A stretch of DNA of 64,000 nt from Eriocheir sinensis (GCF_024679095.1 NC_066517.1:17251600-17315599); one strand, 5' to 3'. Positions 22,999 to 34,520 are shown, numbered from the stretch's first letter. Numbers and translations are program-made. Notes: generated from the letters alone by a model not told the origin.

Positions 22999-23566
22999 AT
23001 ATTCTACCTGTGATTGCCGTTCTTTTTTCCACCTCTTGAATCTGGCGGCGCCGAGTCTCGCTCACCGATGATTATACCGAAATTGCCTCCATGCTAGCGT
23101 CCATTAATAATCGTAAAAGATTAATCTCTGAGTCTACTCGAAAATAGAGATAAACTGCACTTAACCTCTCCTCTTAATGCTTATAATTAGGAATCGCACG
23201 GTGTGTTTAGCTTATATATTTAGTGAGGAGATAGTCGGAGAAACGCTTCTGTACACCTGCTTAAGGTTTCTCCTTGTGGGGCATCCTCGACCAATGGCAG
23301 CTCTTCTAGGCAGGCAGACCCACCAATGACGGCCCGGCACGCATCTTTAATCTACCAATGATAGAGCTTCCCTCCACTCGACCCCTCCCCCTCAGCCACG
23401 CAACTCGAGTTGATGTTTTAACCTTTACGTATTGGGGACATGATTTTTGTTGTTGTTGTTGATGTTCCACGAATTCTTGTGCATATTCTGAGAGACAAAG
23501 GATGCGTTGAGATGGTTTAGATCACCTGTTAAGGAAGAGGTTGATTATGTGACGTGATTTGCAGTC
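22999..23566. other. Unannotated unique sequence
   Basis: No gene recognised; a short (TTG)n at 23447-23460. Confidence 0.4.
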
Positions 23567-23759
23567 CAACGTTGCCAAATTGTCGTACTCAGCCTCCAAT
23601 GTTTGCCGATCTCCAACCCCAAAACTGCCTCCTCGACCCCAACAACTGCCTTCATATATAGTTATCGTTAAAATGGTTAATTATTGGTGTTTTTGGCAAT
23701 AGCTATGGCTCAGAAACCGGTAAATACAAGGCTCTGAGTACGATAATCTGGCAACGGTG
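23567..23759. mobile_element. hAT-type MITE, copy 2
   Basis: 193 bp, left end CAACGTTGCCAAATTGTCGT and right end GATAATCTGGCAACGGTG, with long inverted repeats. The flanking octamers TTGCAGTC and CTTGAGAC do not match, so the target duplication is lost or the boundary has decayed. Confidence 0.85.
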
Positions 23760-23766
23760 CTTGAGA

Positions 23767-24000
23767 CCCGGATTTCCTACCAGAAGACATCACCAAGCTA
23801 CTGGAATGGAACAAAAAGTGGCTGCTACAATTCAATAAAGAAAATGTAAAGTCATGTACATTTGGAGGGGATATGCAGCACACCAATACCACATGGGAAA
23901 CACTCCATTCACCACCACAGATGCAGAGGTCCTCAGAGTATGTGTTAACAGGCTACCAATGAAATCCAAATCTATGCCAATCGTAGCGGACGGGTTAAAC
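23767..24000 (+). pseudogene. Reverse-transcriptase fragment, frameshifted
   Basis: The segment just after the catalytic box of a non-LTR RT. The first frame gives LLEWNKKWLLQFNKENVKS (about 23787-23850). After a frameshift, a second frame gives YHMGNTPFTTTDAEVLRVCV (about 23887-23946), then LPMKSKSMPIVADGLN. Family pattern: L..W...W...FN..KC, then Y.M....L....E.DLGV, then F..HI..I...AN. It is trapped between a hAT-type MITE and family A copies. It differs from the RT at 21-974, so it is another element. Confidence 0.72.
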
Positions 24001-24192
24001 ATTCCGGTGCCCAAGGACGCATAGTTGACAAGGTTTTCGTAGATGTGAGCATTTCCAGGGGTTGTTTTATGACCGTGGTGGTAATTAGACCATTCTTCTT
24101 TACGCTGCACATAAAATAAACGCTCAGTACAGCCCGATTGATCTTTGAGGAGCTTTAAAACTAGTTGATGTGGTTGGCGGAAAAGTCAGAGA
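24001..24192 (+). repeat. Family A element, left copy of a tandem pair
   Basis: Contains GCCCAAGGACGCATAGTTGA, TTATGACCGTGGTGGTAAT and GCCCGATTGATCTTTGAGGA. It ends GGCGGAAAAGTCAGAGAATG and preserves the uninterrupted site into which the MITE at 24375 inserted in its twin. Confidence 0.85.
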
Positions 24193-24606
24193 ATGTGCCC
24201 AAGGACGCATAGTTGACAAGGTTTTCGTAGGAGTTGTGAGCATTTCCAGGGGTAGTTTTATGACCGTGGTGATAATATGACCCTTCTTCTTTACCCTGTA
24301 CATAAAATAAACACTCACTACAGCCCGATTGATCTTTGAGGAGCTTTAAAACTAGTTGATGTGGGAGGCGGAAGCAACGTTGCCAGACTGTCGTACTCAG
24401 CCACTTACAATTCCCGACTTCTGACCCAAGAACTGTCTCCTGGGCCCCAATATCGAGATTCATTTATATTTATCGTTAAAATAGTTAATTCCTGATGTTT
24501 CTTGGCAATATTTAGGCGTCAGAAACCGGTAAATTTTATGAAACCGGTAAATATTATGTTCTGAGTACGATAATCTAGCAACGGGGGGCGGAGGAATCAG
24601 AGAATG
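24193..24606 (+). repeat. Family A element, right copy, split by a MITE
   Basis: Nearly identical to the copy at 24001-24192. It reads through GGAGGCGGAAG to 24374, is interrupted by 212 bp, and resumes at 24587 with GGCGGAGGAATCAGAGAATG. Confidence 0.87.
24375..24586. mobile_element. hAT-type MITE, copy 3, nested in family A
   Basis: Starts CAACGTTGCCAGACTGTCGT and ends GATAATCTAGCAACGGGG. Target duplication GGCGGAAG (24367-24374) against GGCGGAGG (24587-24594), 7 of 8 bases. A short internal direct duplication of GAAACCGGTAAAT lies near 24511-24555. Confidence 0.92.
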
Positions 24607-24745
24607 TCGACCGTAAGCTGTTCTGTACTCATGCGTTCCAAGATTTAGGAGATTGCGTAAGGAGAATCTCTGTGAAGGGCATAGTAGTGACTTTGAATGG
24701 CAGCAAAGGTTTAAGTTACATGTTAATTAAGGTGATTTGGGTACG

Positions 24746-24748
<3 letters not shown>

Positions 24749-24778
<30 letters not shown>

Positions 24779-24784
24779 TAGTAA

Positions 24785-24823
<39 letters not shown>

Positions 24824-24915
24824 TAGTAGTTTATTGACCACAGCTTTACAATATTTCTTTTTCAAGTGGATAAAATCAATACTAAAATAAGTTCGTGGGG
24901 TAAAACGTGTGTGTG

Positions 24916-24958
<43 letters not shown>
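24749..24958. repeat. (CA)n, (AGT)n and (GT)n microsatellites
   Basis: (CA)n at 24749-24776, (AGT)n at 24780-24829, and (GT)n at 24907-24958 with unique sequence between. Confidence 0.95.
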
Positions 24959-24962
<4 letters not shown>

Positions 24963-25249
24963 GGTGATGATGTGGTGACGGGCATGATTAGACTAAACTT
25001 GGGTTCGGATTCACAACCACCGCCATCACCGCCACCTCCACCTCCACCGCCACCACCAGGAGTGAGGGGGCTCGGTGTCCTTCAGTATCTGCGGAAGTTT
25101 GTTGGTTCGCAGCTTCGCGGGACCCACGTAACCTGTTTTCCAGCTGCGCGGGTTCGGGGTCTGCGGCGCGGTGTGTGTTTAGTCGTAATTTAGCCTCGTT
25201 GCCGTGAGACTAATTAGGACTGTTATCGTCTTCTTATCGTGGTGCAGGA
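24959..25249. other. Unannotated sequence
   Basis: A (CAC/CGC)n-like stretch at 25017-25058, then a CpG-rich unique stretch. No gene recognised. Confidence 0.4.
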
Positions 25250-25825
<576 letters not shown>

Positions 25826-26105
25826 GGGCGTGGCCGAGAACACAGGCGCCACCACAAAGGTACAATTGGGCAGGTGTTGAATGGGGCGATGAGCGGCGGC
25901 CAAATATGACTTGTCCCTCGTAAAGCTGCGCGCGCTAACAACCTCTTGACGGCTCGCTGGTGAGTGTGTGTGTGTGTGTGTGTGGCGCGCCCGGGCGGCC
26001 TATCAGGTTGTCCGACGCGATTCATTTAGCGGAAAGTTATCACCACTTGGATGCCTGTTATGCCTCGTCTGGCCGGGTTTGGGGGGGATGGGGGGGAGGC
26101 TGTCT
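25826..26105. other. CpG-containing unique sequence
   Basis: Includes a short (GT)n at 25963-25983. No gene recognised. Confidence 0.4.
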
Positions 26106-26109
26106 GGTT

Positions 26110-26840
26110 GGGGTTTAGATATTCCTCGTCTACTTCTTTTTGTGCGTCCGCTTCTTGGCTACTTTTCGGCTTGGTTCTTCCTCTCCTCCTTATCATTCTC
26201 GACCCCGCGACCTCTACGCCTCCCTCTGCCCCAGTCACCCCGCGAAGAAGGTTAAAACATGTTCCTCGTCTTCTTTTCGGCCGTTCTCTTCTTGGCTACT
26301 CCTTGGTTTGACTTTTCCTCCTCCTCCTCCTCCTTCCCCTCCTCCTCCTTCTCCTCCTCCTCAGCCCCTTGACCTTACCTCACCTCCTTGCCCAGTCATC
26401 CAGTGAAGACGATTTTAAGATATTCCTTGTAGTTTTCTTTTGGTCGTTCACTTCTTGGCGGTTTGGCTTTTACTCTCGTCTTCCTTCTCTGTATCCTCTT
26501 TCCTTTGATCTTTACGCCTCTGCCCCGATACAAGTCACTCAGCGAAGAGGGTTGATATTCCTCATCTCTTTTTTTGTTATTGTTGTTGTTGTTTCTCGGC
26601 TACTTCGGCTGTTACTTGCCTTCTCTCCAACTCCTCCTCCTCCTTGTCACCTCTTCGACCTTCACGCTTTTGCCCCGTTACTCAGCGGAGAGGGTTAAGA
26701 TAGTACTTATCTTATTCTTATCGGCTGTCCGTTTCTCGGCTACTCTTCTCTCGAATGATCCTCCTCTCCTCTTCCTCCTCTTCTCTTTATCACCCCTCGA
26801 CCTTCACGCCTCCGCCCCGTCACCGCACGAGACAGCCCCC
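26110..26840. repeat. Degenerate tandem array, period about 140-160 bp
   Basis: Landmark CTTGGCTAC / CTCGGCTAC recurs at about 26153, 26292, 26453 (variant), 26596 and 26736, together with CGACC.TC.ACGCCTC and AGCGAAGAGGGTTA-like blocks. Five diverged units. Confidence 0.85.
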
Positions 26841-27034
26841 GCCCAAGGGAGAGGAGGAGGGCAGCTAAGAGATCCACTTCCAGAATGATTAGCGATATTG
26901 GGTTTTCTGCTCCCAGCCGCTGATTTAGATAACGCGACACAAAACTTCCATTGTGACTGAGACGGGCTTAGGACGAACGGAAGCGTAGAGTGTCAAGGCT
27001 GCTGTGTAAGATTCACCAAAGGAGCGTCGACGAA
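26841..27034. other. Unannotated sequence
   Basis: No feature recognised. Confidence 0.4.
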
Positions 27035-28080
27035 GAAGAGGCGGTGCGGCTTTTCTGCCATAAAGACTGGCTGGTCAAGACTTAAATGGGGTTGGAAAGC
27101 TCCTGGGCCTGGAGTAAAGAGATAACCAGGAGAACGAGAAGGAAGGAAGACGAGGACGAGAACAATTTACTAACAAGAGGCGCTGTGGCTTTCCTGCCAT
27201 AAAGACTAACTGGGCGAGATTTAGATGGGTTGAATATCTGCTTCCCTTAGGCCTGGACTAAAGCGAGAACCAGGAGAACAAGAAGGAAGGAGGACGAGAA
27301 GGAAGACGAGGACGAGAACAACTTCCCAACAAGCGGCGCTGCGGCTTTCCTGACATAAAGACTGACTGGGCGAGGATTAGATGAGTTGAAGAGCTGCCTT
27401 CCTTAGGCCAGAGCTAAACCAAAAACCAGGAGGAGGACAAGAAGGAGTACGAGGACGAGAACAAGTTACTAACAAGAAGTGCTCCGGATGCACCTCCGTA
27501 AAGAATGACTGGGCAAGGCTAAGATGTGCTGAATAGCTGCTTCCCTTGGGCGAGAGCTGAACCAAAAGCCAGACGGAGGACGAGAAGGAAGACGAGGACG
27601 AGAACAGGTTACTAACAAGAGGCGCTGCGGCTTTCCTTCCATAATGGGTAGGCGGTGGTTGAGTGATTAGCGTGCGGGATCCGCATTCACCGCGTCATGG
27701 AAGACATCGGTTCGAATCCGCTCTCTACCACCAGGGATTTTTCAGTCACCGCCGAGTGGCCTAACTACTCACATGCTGTCCTGCAGACCACCCATCAACC
27801 CGGACTCTAGAAGAAACCGTCCAAGTGAATCAAGAATGAGTTCCGGGGGGCAGCATGAGCCAAGTATAACAGGCGCCACTATAAAAACTGCCTGCGTCAT
27901 GACGGGCTTGGGGCGACCGCCAGGCCCCTGAAGAAAGCCGACCGGCGCTACAGGCGAAGACGTAAAAAAAAAAAAAAAAAGCCTCGCCAAGACTTAGAAA
28001 GATTAAATAGCTGCTTCCCTCGGGCCAAAACTACAGCGAGCACCAGAGGGAGGACGAGAAGGAAGACGAGGACGGAAACT
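27035..28080. repeat. Tandem array, period about 145 bp, split by a SINE
   Basis: Landmark GGCGCTGCGGCTTTCC and variants at about 27041, 27180, 27336, 27479 and 27622. Each unit also carries AGAACCAGGAG, GACGAGGACGAGAAC and CTGCTTCCCT. The last unit is interrupted at 27646 and resumes after 27980. Confidence 0.9.
27646..27980 (+). mobile_element. tRNA-derived SINE, copy 2, inserted in the tandem array
   Basis: Head with box A GTGGTTGAGTGATTAGCGTG and box B GGTTCGAATCC, and a short acceptor-like GGTAG/CTACC pairing; then the family body and a 17-A tail at 27964-27980. The head resembles a class II (Leu/Ser-like) tRNA. It interrupts a repeat unit whose intact neighbours show the uninterrupted sequence; a few unit bases seem to be missing at the junction. 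Confidence 0.92.
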
Positions 28081-28330
28081 AGTCCGTTGCCGTGCCAGAC
28101 TTAGAGAAAGAGAGCGAGACGAGGGGCTAACAGAGGGAGATGTCACCGTGCATTTCGGTTCTTCCCCACAACTGAGCACTCGACTGTGTCCTGCGGCGAC
28201 TATTTTGACAGGATCTGGTCATACTGGTCTTCTTTTTTAGGCGTGAGGGCAGCTGCTGGTTAGTGGGTGGGTGCGAGGGGGGCGGGGGGAGGGGGGGGAG
28301 GGAGGACGGCAAGCGAAAGACTGTCACTAA
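28081..28330. other. Unannotated sequence
   Basis: G-rich at 28268-28305. No gene recognised. Confidence 0.4.
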
Positions 28331-28665
28331 TTTTTTTTTTTTTTTTTACGTCGTGGCCTATTGCGCCGGTAGGCTTCTTCCCGGTGGATCCTGATGGTCG
28401 GTCCAAGGCTTCTTCCCGGTGGGTCCTGATGGTCGGCCCAGCCCGTTCTGGCGCAGGGGAGTATTTATAGTGGCGCCATCTTGCATTGGCTCATGCTGCC
28501 CTCCCGGAGCTCATCTTTAATCCTAGAATCTAGAGTCCGGGTTGATAGGTGGTCTTCTGGACAGCATGTGGGTAGTTTTAAGCCACTCGGCGGCGGCTGA
28601 AAAATCCCAGCTTGGTGGCACCGGGCGGGGATTGAACTCGCGTCCTCCTGAACGCGGGGCCGTCT
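28331..28665 (-). mobile_element. tRNA-derived SINE, copy 3, diverged
   Basis: Minus orientation; A tail seen as T at 28331-28347. Body landmarks GCATGAGCCAATG and ACATGCTGTCC are on the complementary strand. The box B-like GAGTTCAATCC is present but the box A half of the head is missing. The GGCTTCTTCCCGGTGG segment with the following GGTCGG is tandemly duplicated within the element (28371-28435). Confidence 0.85.
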
Positions 28666-29211
<546 letters not shown>

Positions 29212-29215
<4 letters not shown>

Positions 29216-29524
29216 AGTATATTGTATTAAGCTGAACCGATCCGCCATTATCTTCTCTATAATACATTTTCTTTGTTTTCTTCTTTTTTTTTTGTTGGGT
29301 TTTGTTGTGATTCGTCTCTTCCCTTAATTGCTTTTGTTGGCTCTCTTATATCTTATTTAATTTGCGGATGTTTGGACGCTTCTTTTTGTTCATTAGTGTT
29401 TGATTGTCCTGGTTTTTGTTAGCGATCCCCCTCTGTCCATTAGAACTCGGCTGCCTCTTTTTTTTTTTTTTTTTTTTTGGCTCCTTTTATGCTGGCCTTT
29501 ACGTGTGCGGGAAGCGAGGCATTT
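29212..29524. other. T-rich unannotated sequence
   Basis: T run at 29459-29478. No gene recognised. Confidence 0.4.
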
Positions 29525-30610
29525 GTTTCTGTCTTTTCCGCCTCGTTTATTTTTGTTTCGGTGGAGAATTAATCACTTTTTTTCGTTCGTTTTATCAAGC
29601 TTCATTTCACCTGTCACTTGAGAATAGGCAACTGAGAAAGGATGGAGAGTACAGGAAATATGAGGAAAAAACGTTCAAAAGGATGGAGAGTACAGGAAAT
29701 ATGAGGAAAAAAACGTTCATTTCACCTGTCACTTGAGAATAGGCAACTGAGAAAGGATGGAGAGTACAGGAAATATGAGGAAAAAAACGTTCATTTCACC
29801 TGTCACTTGAGAATAGGCAACTGAGAAAGGATGGAGAGTACAGGAAATATGAGGGAAAAAACGGAGACTTGTAAGGAAGGTACGTAAGGAAAAATGATAA
29901 ATATAGGGAAAAGAAATTAGTAGGAGAAAGGAAAGGTAGGAGGAGAGGGGAAGAGAGGTGAATCACTTTTTTCGTTCGTTTTATCAAGCTTTATTTCATC
30001 TGTCATTTGCTTCTTCATTCGTTTATTTATGTATATGCTCTGATTTATTTATTTTCATATGTCTTCGCCTCTTCCGCCTCGTCTATTTCTGTTTCGGTGG
30101 AGAATGAATCACTTTTTTTTTCGTTCGTTTTATCAAGTTTTATTTCACTTGTCATTTGCTTCTTCATTCGTTTATTTATGTTTATGCTCTTGATTGATTG
30201 ATTTTCGTATGTCTTCGCCTCTTTCGCCTCGTCTATTTCTGTTTCCGTGGAGAATGAATCAATTTTTTCGTTCGTTTTATCAAGTTTTATTTCACTTGTC
30301 ATTTGCTTCTTCATTCGTTCATTTATGTCTATGCTCCTGTTTTATTTATTTTCGTATGTCTTCGCTTCTTTCGCCTCGTCTATTTCTGTTTCGGTGGAGA
30401 ATGAATCACTTTTTTTCGTTCGTTTTATCAAGCTTTATTTCATGTGTCATTTGCTTCTTCATTCGTTCATTTATGTCTATGCTCCTGTTTTATTTATTTT
30501 CGTACGTCTTCGCCTCTTTCGCCTCATCTGTTTTGTTTCCGTGGAGACTGGATCACCTCTCTTCGCTTCATTAGGCTTTATCTCACTTATTTTTCTTTTG
30601 TTTTTCATTC
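29525..30610. repeat. Tandem array, period about 147 bp, with a second array inside
   Basis: Landmark TTCTTCATTCG recurs at 30011, 30160, 30306 and 30455, with partial units at the left (from about 29530) and right (about 30602). The first unit is interrupted at about 29620-29955 by a 75-115 bp repeat (ACTTGAGAATAGGCAACTGA at about 29617, 29732 and 29806, and GGATGGAGAGTACAGGAAAT four times). Confidence 0.93.
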
Positions 30611-30801
30611 ATTTATTCACGTATGCTCGATTTTATCCTCATTGTTTCACTCCTTTCGCTATTTGACACTAGAGTAGCTATTATTTCGACTATAACTCTT
30701 TTCTCTTCCATTCTTTCATCCCTTTTCCTCTTCAATGTTGGAGCAGTTTTCTTTCGTCTGCATCTTCTCGTTTTTACTACTTCAACGAGAGTCGGGTATT
30801 T
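30611..30801. other. Unannotated sequence
   Basis: No feature recognised. Confidence 0.4.
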
Positions 30802-31020
30802 GAGCTCATATTCCTAAACCTTTCGGGGCTTATTCACCCACATTTGATAAGGCTTTCGTAGAGGTGAGTGTTTCCAGCGGCAGTTTTATGAGCTTAGTGA
30901 TAATTTGACAAGGCTTCTGAACCAGGAATGTGAAAAACTACTCATGGGAACCCGCCTAATCTCCTTTGTGGTCTTTGGAAATGTTTGTCGTGAGAGCCGA
31001 AAGCGTCTGAGAATATGGGG
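30802..31020 (+). repeat. Family A element, diverged full-length copy
   Basis: Contains CCACATTTGATAAGGCTTTC, CAGTTTTATGAGCTTAGTGA and ACTCATGGGAACCCGCC, ending GCGTCTGAGAATATGGGG. Only vestigial end complementarity remains. Confidence 0.75.
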
Positions 31021-31241
31021 AGGGGCTTAAGGCAACCCTGACCCCATTTTCCCTTAATTTTAGAGTAGCTCCCCTTAAACCTCACCCCCGGCAACCCTAC
31101 CCCATTTTTTTCCGTACTTCTTCCATTAAACAATTGTTCTTCTCTCTGTTAACATCCCCTGACTTTAAACAAAATTTTAACCCTTATTTACTTATCTCAA
31201 GCATAAGTAAATGTATATGTTTTAATTTTAAGGCAACCCTT
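31021..31241. other. Unannotated sequence
   Basis: Short direct duplication of GGCAACCCT-type text near 31030-31110 and again at 31232. No gene recognised. Confidence 0.4.
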
Positions 31242-31245
31242 TTAA

Positions 31246-31503
31246 GGGGCTATTACAATGAGCAAATTTTCCGTGGATCTTCAGTCAAACCACGATTTCC
31301 GCTGGCGTGGTTCTCTTATTTCCGTGGTTTTCTGACGTGTCCACGATCTTCCAAAGCTACGGCAGATTTCACCGAAGGACCACGGTATTACTCACCATCA
31401 TCATCATCGGCAGCAGCAATAACAAGAAACAAATTAGAACCACATTAGCGGAAATCGTGGTTTGGCTGAAGATCCACGGAAAATTTGCCCAGTGTATAGC
31501 CCC
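31246..31503. mobile_element. TTAA-flanked MITE with about 60-bp inverted repeats
   Basis: Left arm GGGGCTATTACAATGAGCAA continuing ATTTTCCGTGGATCTTCAG; the right arm is its complement, ending GTGTATAGCCCC. TTAA at 31242-31245 and 31504-31507. The 258-bp interior holds a (CAT)n-like stretch and no frame. piggyBac-like target choice is inferred from TTAA. Confidence 0.9.
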
Positions 31504-31544
31504 TTAAGTTGACCGTCTTTGGGGGAGGCTTCCTGTCCTCCTTT

Positions 31545-31965
31545 CGTGGGAACAATATTTAACGTTTTCTCTGTGTTTATTGTGGCCTTGAACTGCCCCC
31601 TTCATTGTGAAAAGAACTAATATATAACACCGCCGAGATGCTAGTGAAAGGATGATCGGTACTAGTATAAAGATGGGGCGAAGTGAGAACAATATTTAAC
31701 GTTTTCTCTGTGTTTGTTGTGGCTTTGAACTGCCCCCTTCACTGTAAAAAGAACTAATATACAACACCGCCGAGATGCAAGGGAAAGAATAATTGGTACT
31801 AGTATAAAGATGAGGCGAACTGAGGAACAATATTTTACGTTTTCTCTGTGTTTGTTGTGGCCTTGAACTGCCCCCTTCACTGTAAAAAGAACTAATATAC
31901 AACACCGCCGAGATGCAAGGGAAAGGATAATCGGTACTAGTATACAAATGAGGCAAACGGGCTTC
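31545..31965. repeat. Tandem array, period about 138 bp, three units
   Basis: AACAATATTT recurs at 31551, 31688 and 31826, each followed by ACGTTTTCTCTGTGTTT and CTTGAACTGCCCCCTTCA. The last resembles family B text (TTGAACTGTCTCC), so the array may have grown from a family B copy. Confidence 0.9.
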
Positions 31966-31989
31966 TGCTCACTCCTATTCTTCTCGTTT

Positions 31990-32125
31990 TTCACGTTCCT
32001 GGTGCAGAAGTCTTGTCAAATTATCACTAAGCTCATAAAACTACCGCTGGAAACACTCACCTCTACGAAAGTCTTATCAAATGTGGGTGAATAATCCCCG
32101 AAAGGTTTAAGAATATGAGCCTTAA
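31990..32125 (-). repeat. Family A element, partial
   Basis: TCTTGTCAAATTATCACTAA, GCTCATAAAACTACCGCTGG and TCTACGAAAGTCTTATCA in minus orientation. Confidence 0.75.
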
Positions 32126-32204
32126 TACCCGACTCTCTTTGAAGTAGGGGATTTTTTTCTTTGATTATTGTCATTGACCTGTGTCCTGTACCGTAAGAAA
32201 ACAA

Positions 32205-32520
32205 AGATAACTGAACATCCTCCTTTACTGTAAAAAATAATAAAATACATGAACACAAACATAAACATTAACACTGAGATGCAGATAAAAAGATGCTCAA
32301 TTCTGATACAGTGATAAGGCAAACATCAATGAACTTCCTCCTTTACTGTGAAAAAAAGAAAAACTATATAAACAAGCATATACATGAACACAAACATAAA
32401 CATTAACACTGAGATGCAGATAAAAAATGCTCAATTCTGATAGTGATAAGGCAAACATCAATGAACTTCCTCCTTTACTATGAAAAAAAGAAAAACTACA
32501 TAAACAAGCTTAAACATAAA
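32205..32520. repeat. Tandem array, period about 115-131 bp, three units
   Basis: CATCAATGAACTTCCTCC at about 32323 and 32456, and a variant at about 32211, each with ACATAAACATTAACACTGAG and AGATGCAGATAAAAA. A/C-rich and non-coding. Confidence 0.88.
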
Positions 32521-32554
32521 CACCGAGATACAAGTGAAGATAATACAGTAAGTT

Positions 32555-32645
32555 TTAGGAGCAGCGAGTAGCGGGCTTTTTTTTTTATTATTGTTTCCTT
32601 TTTTTGTGTTCCCTTGAGCTGTCTCCTTTGTTGTAAAAAAAAAAA
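32555..32645 (+). repeat. Family B short interspersed element
   Basis: AGGAGCAGCGAGTAGCGGGC, a T-rich spacer, then CCCTTGAGCTGTCTCCT. Confidence 0.78.
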
Positions 32646-32716
32646 GTTATCATTAATACAATAAGACAAACAACGGCAATGATCCCCCCTACGCCTTGCC
32701 ATCCCAGCGTGGTCCC

Positions 32717-32718
<2 letters not shown>

Positions 32719-32801
<83 letters not shown>
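32719..32801. repeat. (CA)n microsatellite
   Basis: About 41 CA units. Confidence 0.98.
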
Positions 32802-32803
<2 letters not shown>

Positions 32804-32992
32804 AAGATAAGACAAAGACCCGCCATTAAATCGTAAAACTAGGCGCCATCTAAACATTAATGGGAGGCGGGGGAGAAAAAAAAAACGATAAAACGACCTG
32901 AAAACAGCAATTCCTTTCTGACCTCACCACGCGCGGACTACTTTGAAACACTCGCACACGGGTCGTAAGGAGTGGCGCGGAAGAGCCAATGG
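32802..32992. other. Unannotated sequence
   Basis: No feature recognised. Confidence 0.4.
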
Positions 32993-33450
32993 GTTTATGG
33001 GCCGTAAAAAGCATGTTGTAAAGAGTGTAGTACGAGTTTATTGCCAAGACTTAGACGCGATTTTTGAAACGTCGTATTAGTCTTAAGTAACACTAATGCT
33101 AATGTCTTTTTTTACCCGTTTTACAAGGCGTAGTTGCGTTTATGGGCCGTAAAAAGCGTGAGTATAAAGCGTAGTACGAGTGTGACCTGTGGCGTGATTT
33201 TTGAAACGTCTTATTAGTCTTAAGTAACAATAATGCGAATGGTATGTCTTTTTTGCTCCGTTTTTCAAGGCGTGTTGTTTGGTTTTGTTGATTTTTCTTT
33301 ATCACTTTCCACAACCAAGTTTGTAATATATCGACGTAACTCAGAAAATCCACCACTTCAAGGCTTTAGTATAACAGTAATGTGGCTGAGATGTCTTTTT
33401 TACCCGTTTTTCAAGGCGTGGTTGGTTTTGTTGTGTTGATTTTTCTTTAT
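32993..33450. repeat. Tandem duplication, period about 143 bp
   Basis: GTTTATGGGCCGTAAAAAGC starts at 32993 and 33136. Shared landmarks are GTAGTACGAG, TTTTTGAAACGTC and TATTAGTCTTAAGTAAC. A third, partial unit (GATGTCTTTTTTACCCGTTT, then TTCAAGGCGTG) lies at 33389-33450. Confidence 0.9.
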
Positions 33451-34088
33451 CACTAGGTTGAAGAAGTAGAGGAGGAGGAGGAGGAATAGCAGAAGAAAGA
33501 GAGAGAAGTAGAAGAAAAGGAAGAACAGGAAGAGGAGAAGGAGGGGTGAGAGCTGGAGGAGAAAGTGTGATGACAAAGGGAGGAGGAAGAGGAACAAGAT
33601 ACGTCTAGCTAACTCCGTCCAAGAAATTAAATTAAAAAGCCAAACTAACCACAAAACTTCATAAACGGCGCTTGATAATACGATGATGAAAAGTAAAAGG
33701 ACAAACTAGCCACCAAACAGTTAATAAATACTAATACGACGTTTAAAATATCAGGCGTTAGTGGTTGATGGGGAGGAAGAGCAAGACCCAGACCAAGACT
33801 TACGCAGCGGCCTCGGACTCTCCAACGGGTCACCTGTACAGCAAGAGCAAGAGCAAGAGCGGGAAAAAAATGTGTGTGTGTGTGTGTGTGTGTGTGTAGA
33901 ATAACCAATGGGACTGTTAAAGGGTTGGGGGGTTAAGAGGGGGTTAGCTACGACATAAACGTGATAAAAAAAACAGCCTCACACGTTTCCGCCATTAAGA
34001 GTTGCGGCAAAACAGCCCTGGAGATAAAAGCCATCGGGGAGACATGGGCGGAAAGTGTGGGGAGATAATTGGGAAAGGTATGGTATGG
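33451..34088. other. Purine-rich and unannotated sequence
   Basis: GGA/GAA-rich at 33470-33600; short (GT)n at 33871-33897. No gene recognised. Confidence 0.45.
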
Positions 34089-34282
34089 CACCGTTGCCAG
34101 ATTATCGTACTCAGAGCATCGTATTTACCGGTTTCTGACGCCTAACTATTGCCAAGAAACATCAGGAATTAACTATTTAAACGATAATTATAAGTGAATC
34201 TCCTCATTGGGGTCCACGAGACAGTTTTGGGGTCGGAAGTCGGTAAATATAAGAGGCTGAGTAAGACAATCTGGCAACGTTG
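34089..34282. mobile_element. hAT-type MITE, copy 4
   Basis: 194 bp, start CACCGTTGCCAGATTATCGT, end ACAATCTGGCAACGTTG. The end inverted repeats align over more than 50 bp. Flanking octamers TGGTATGG and GGGTATGG match at 7 of 8. Confidence 0.92.
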
Positions 34283-34520
34283 GGGTATGGTAGAGATAGA
34301 GATAGAGAAGAAGGATATGAAAGAAAAGGTTTATTGCCAAGAGGGAGACAGGCAGACAGGTAGACGGCCTTGATGGACCACTAATACCTTTGCAATCACA
34401 GGTGTTACGAAGTGCAAGTGATACGGGGAAGGTGTCACTATAGACCTTTATACATGTTTAAACCGTTCACACTAACTTGGCGGAAAAATGATTGTCGATA
34501 GCTAGTTAAGTATACCGTTG

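Noticed and set aside
27646..27735. Functional tRNA gene
   Set aside because: The A and B boxes belong to a SINE head followed by a conserved body and A tail, with two sister copies; acceptor-stem pairing is poor.
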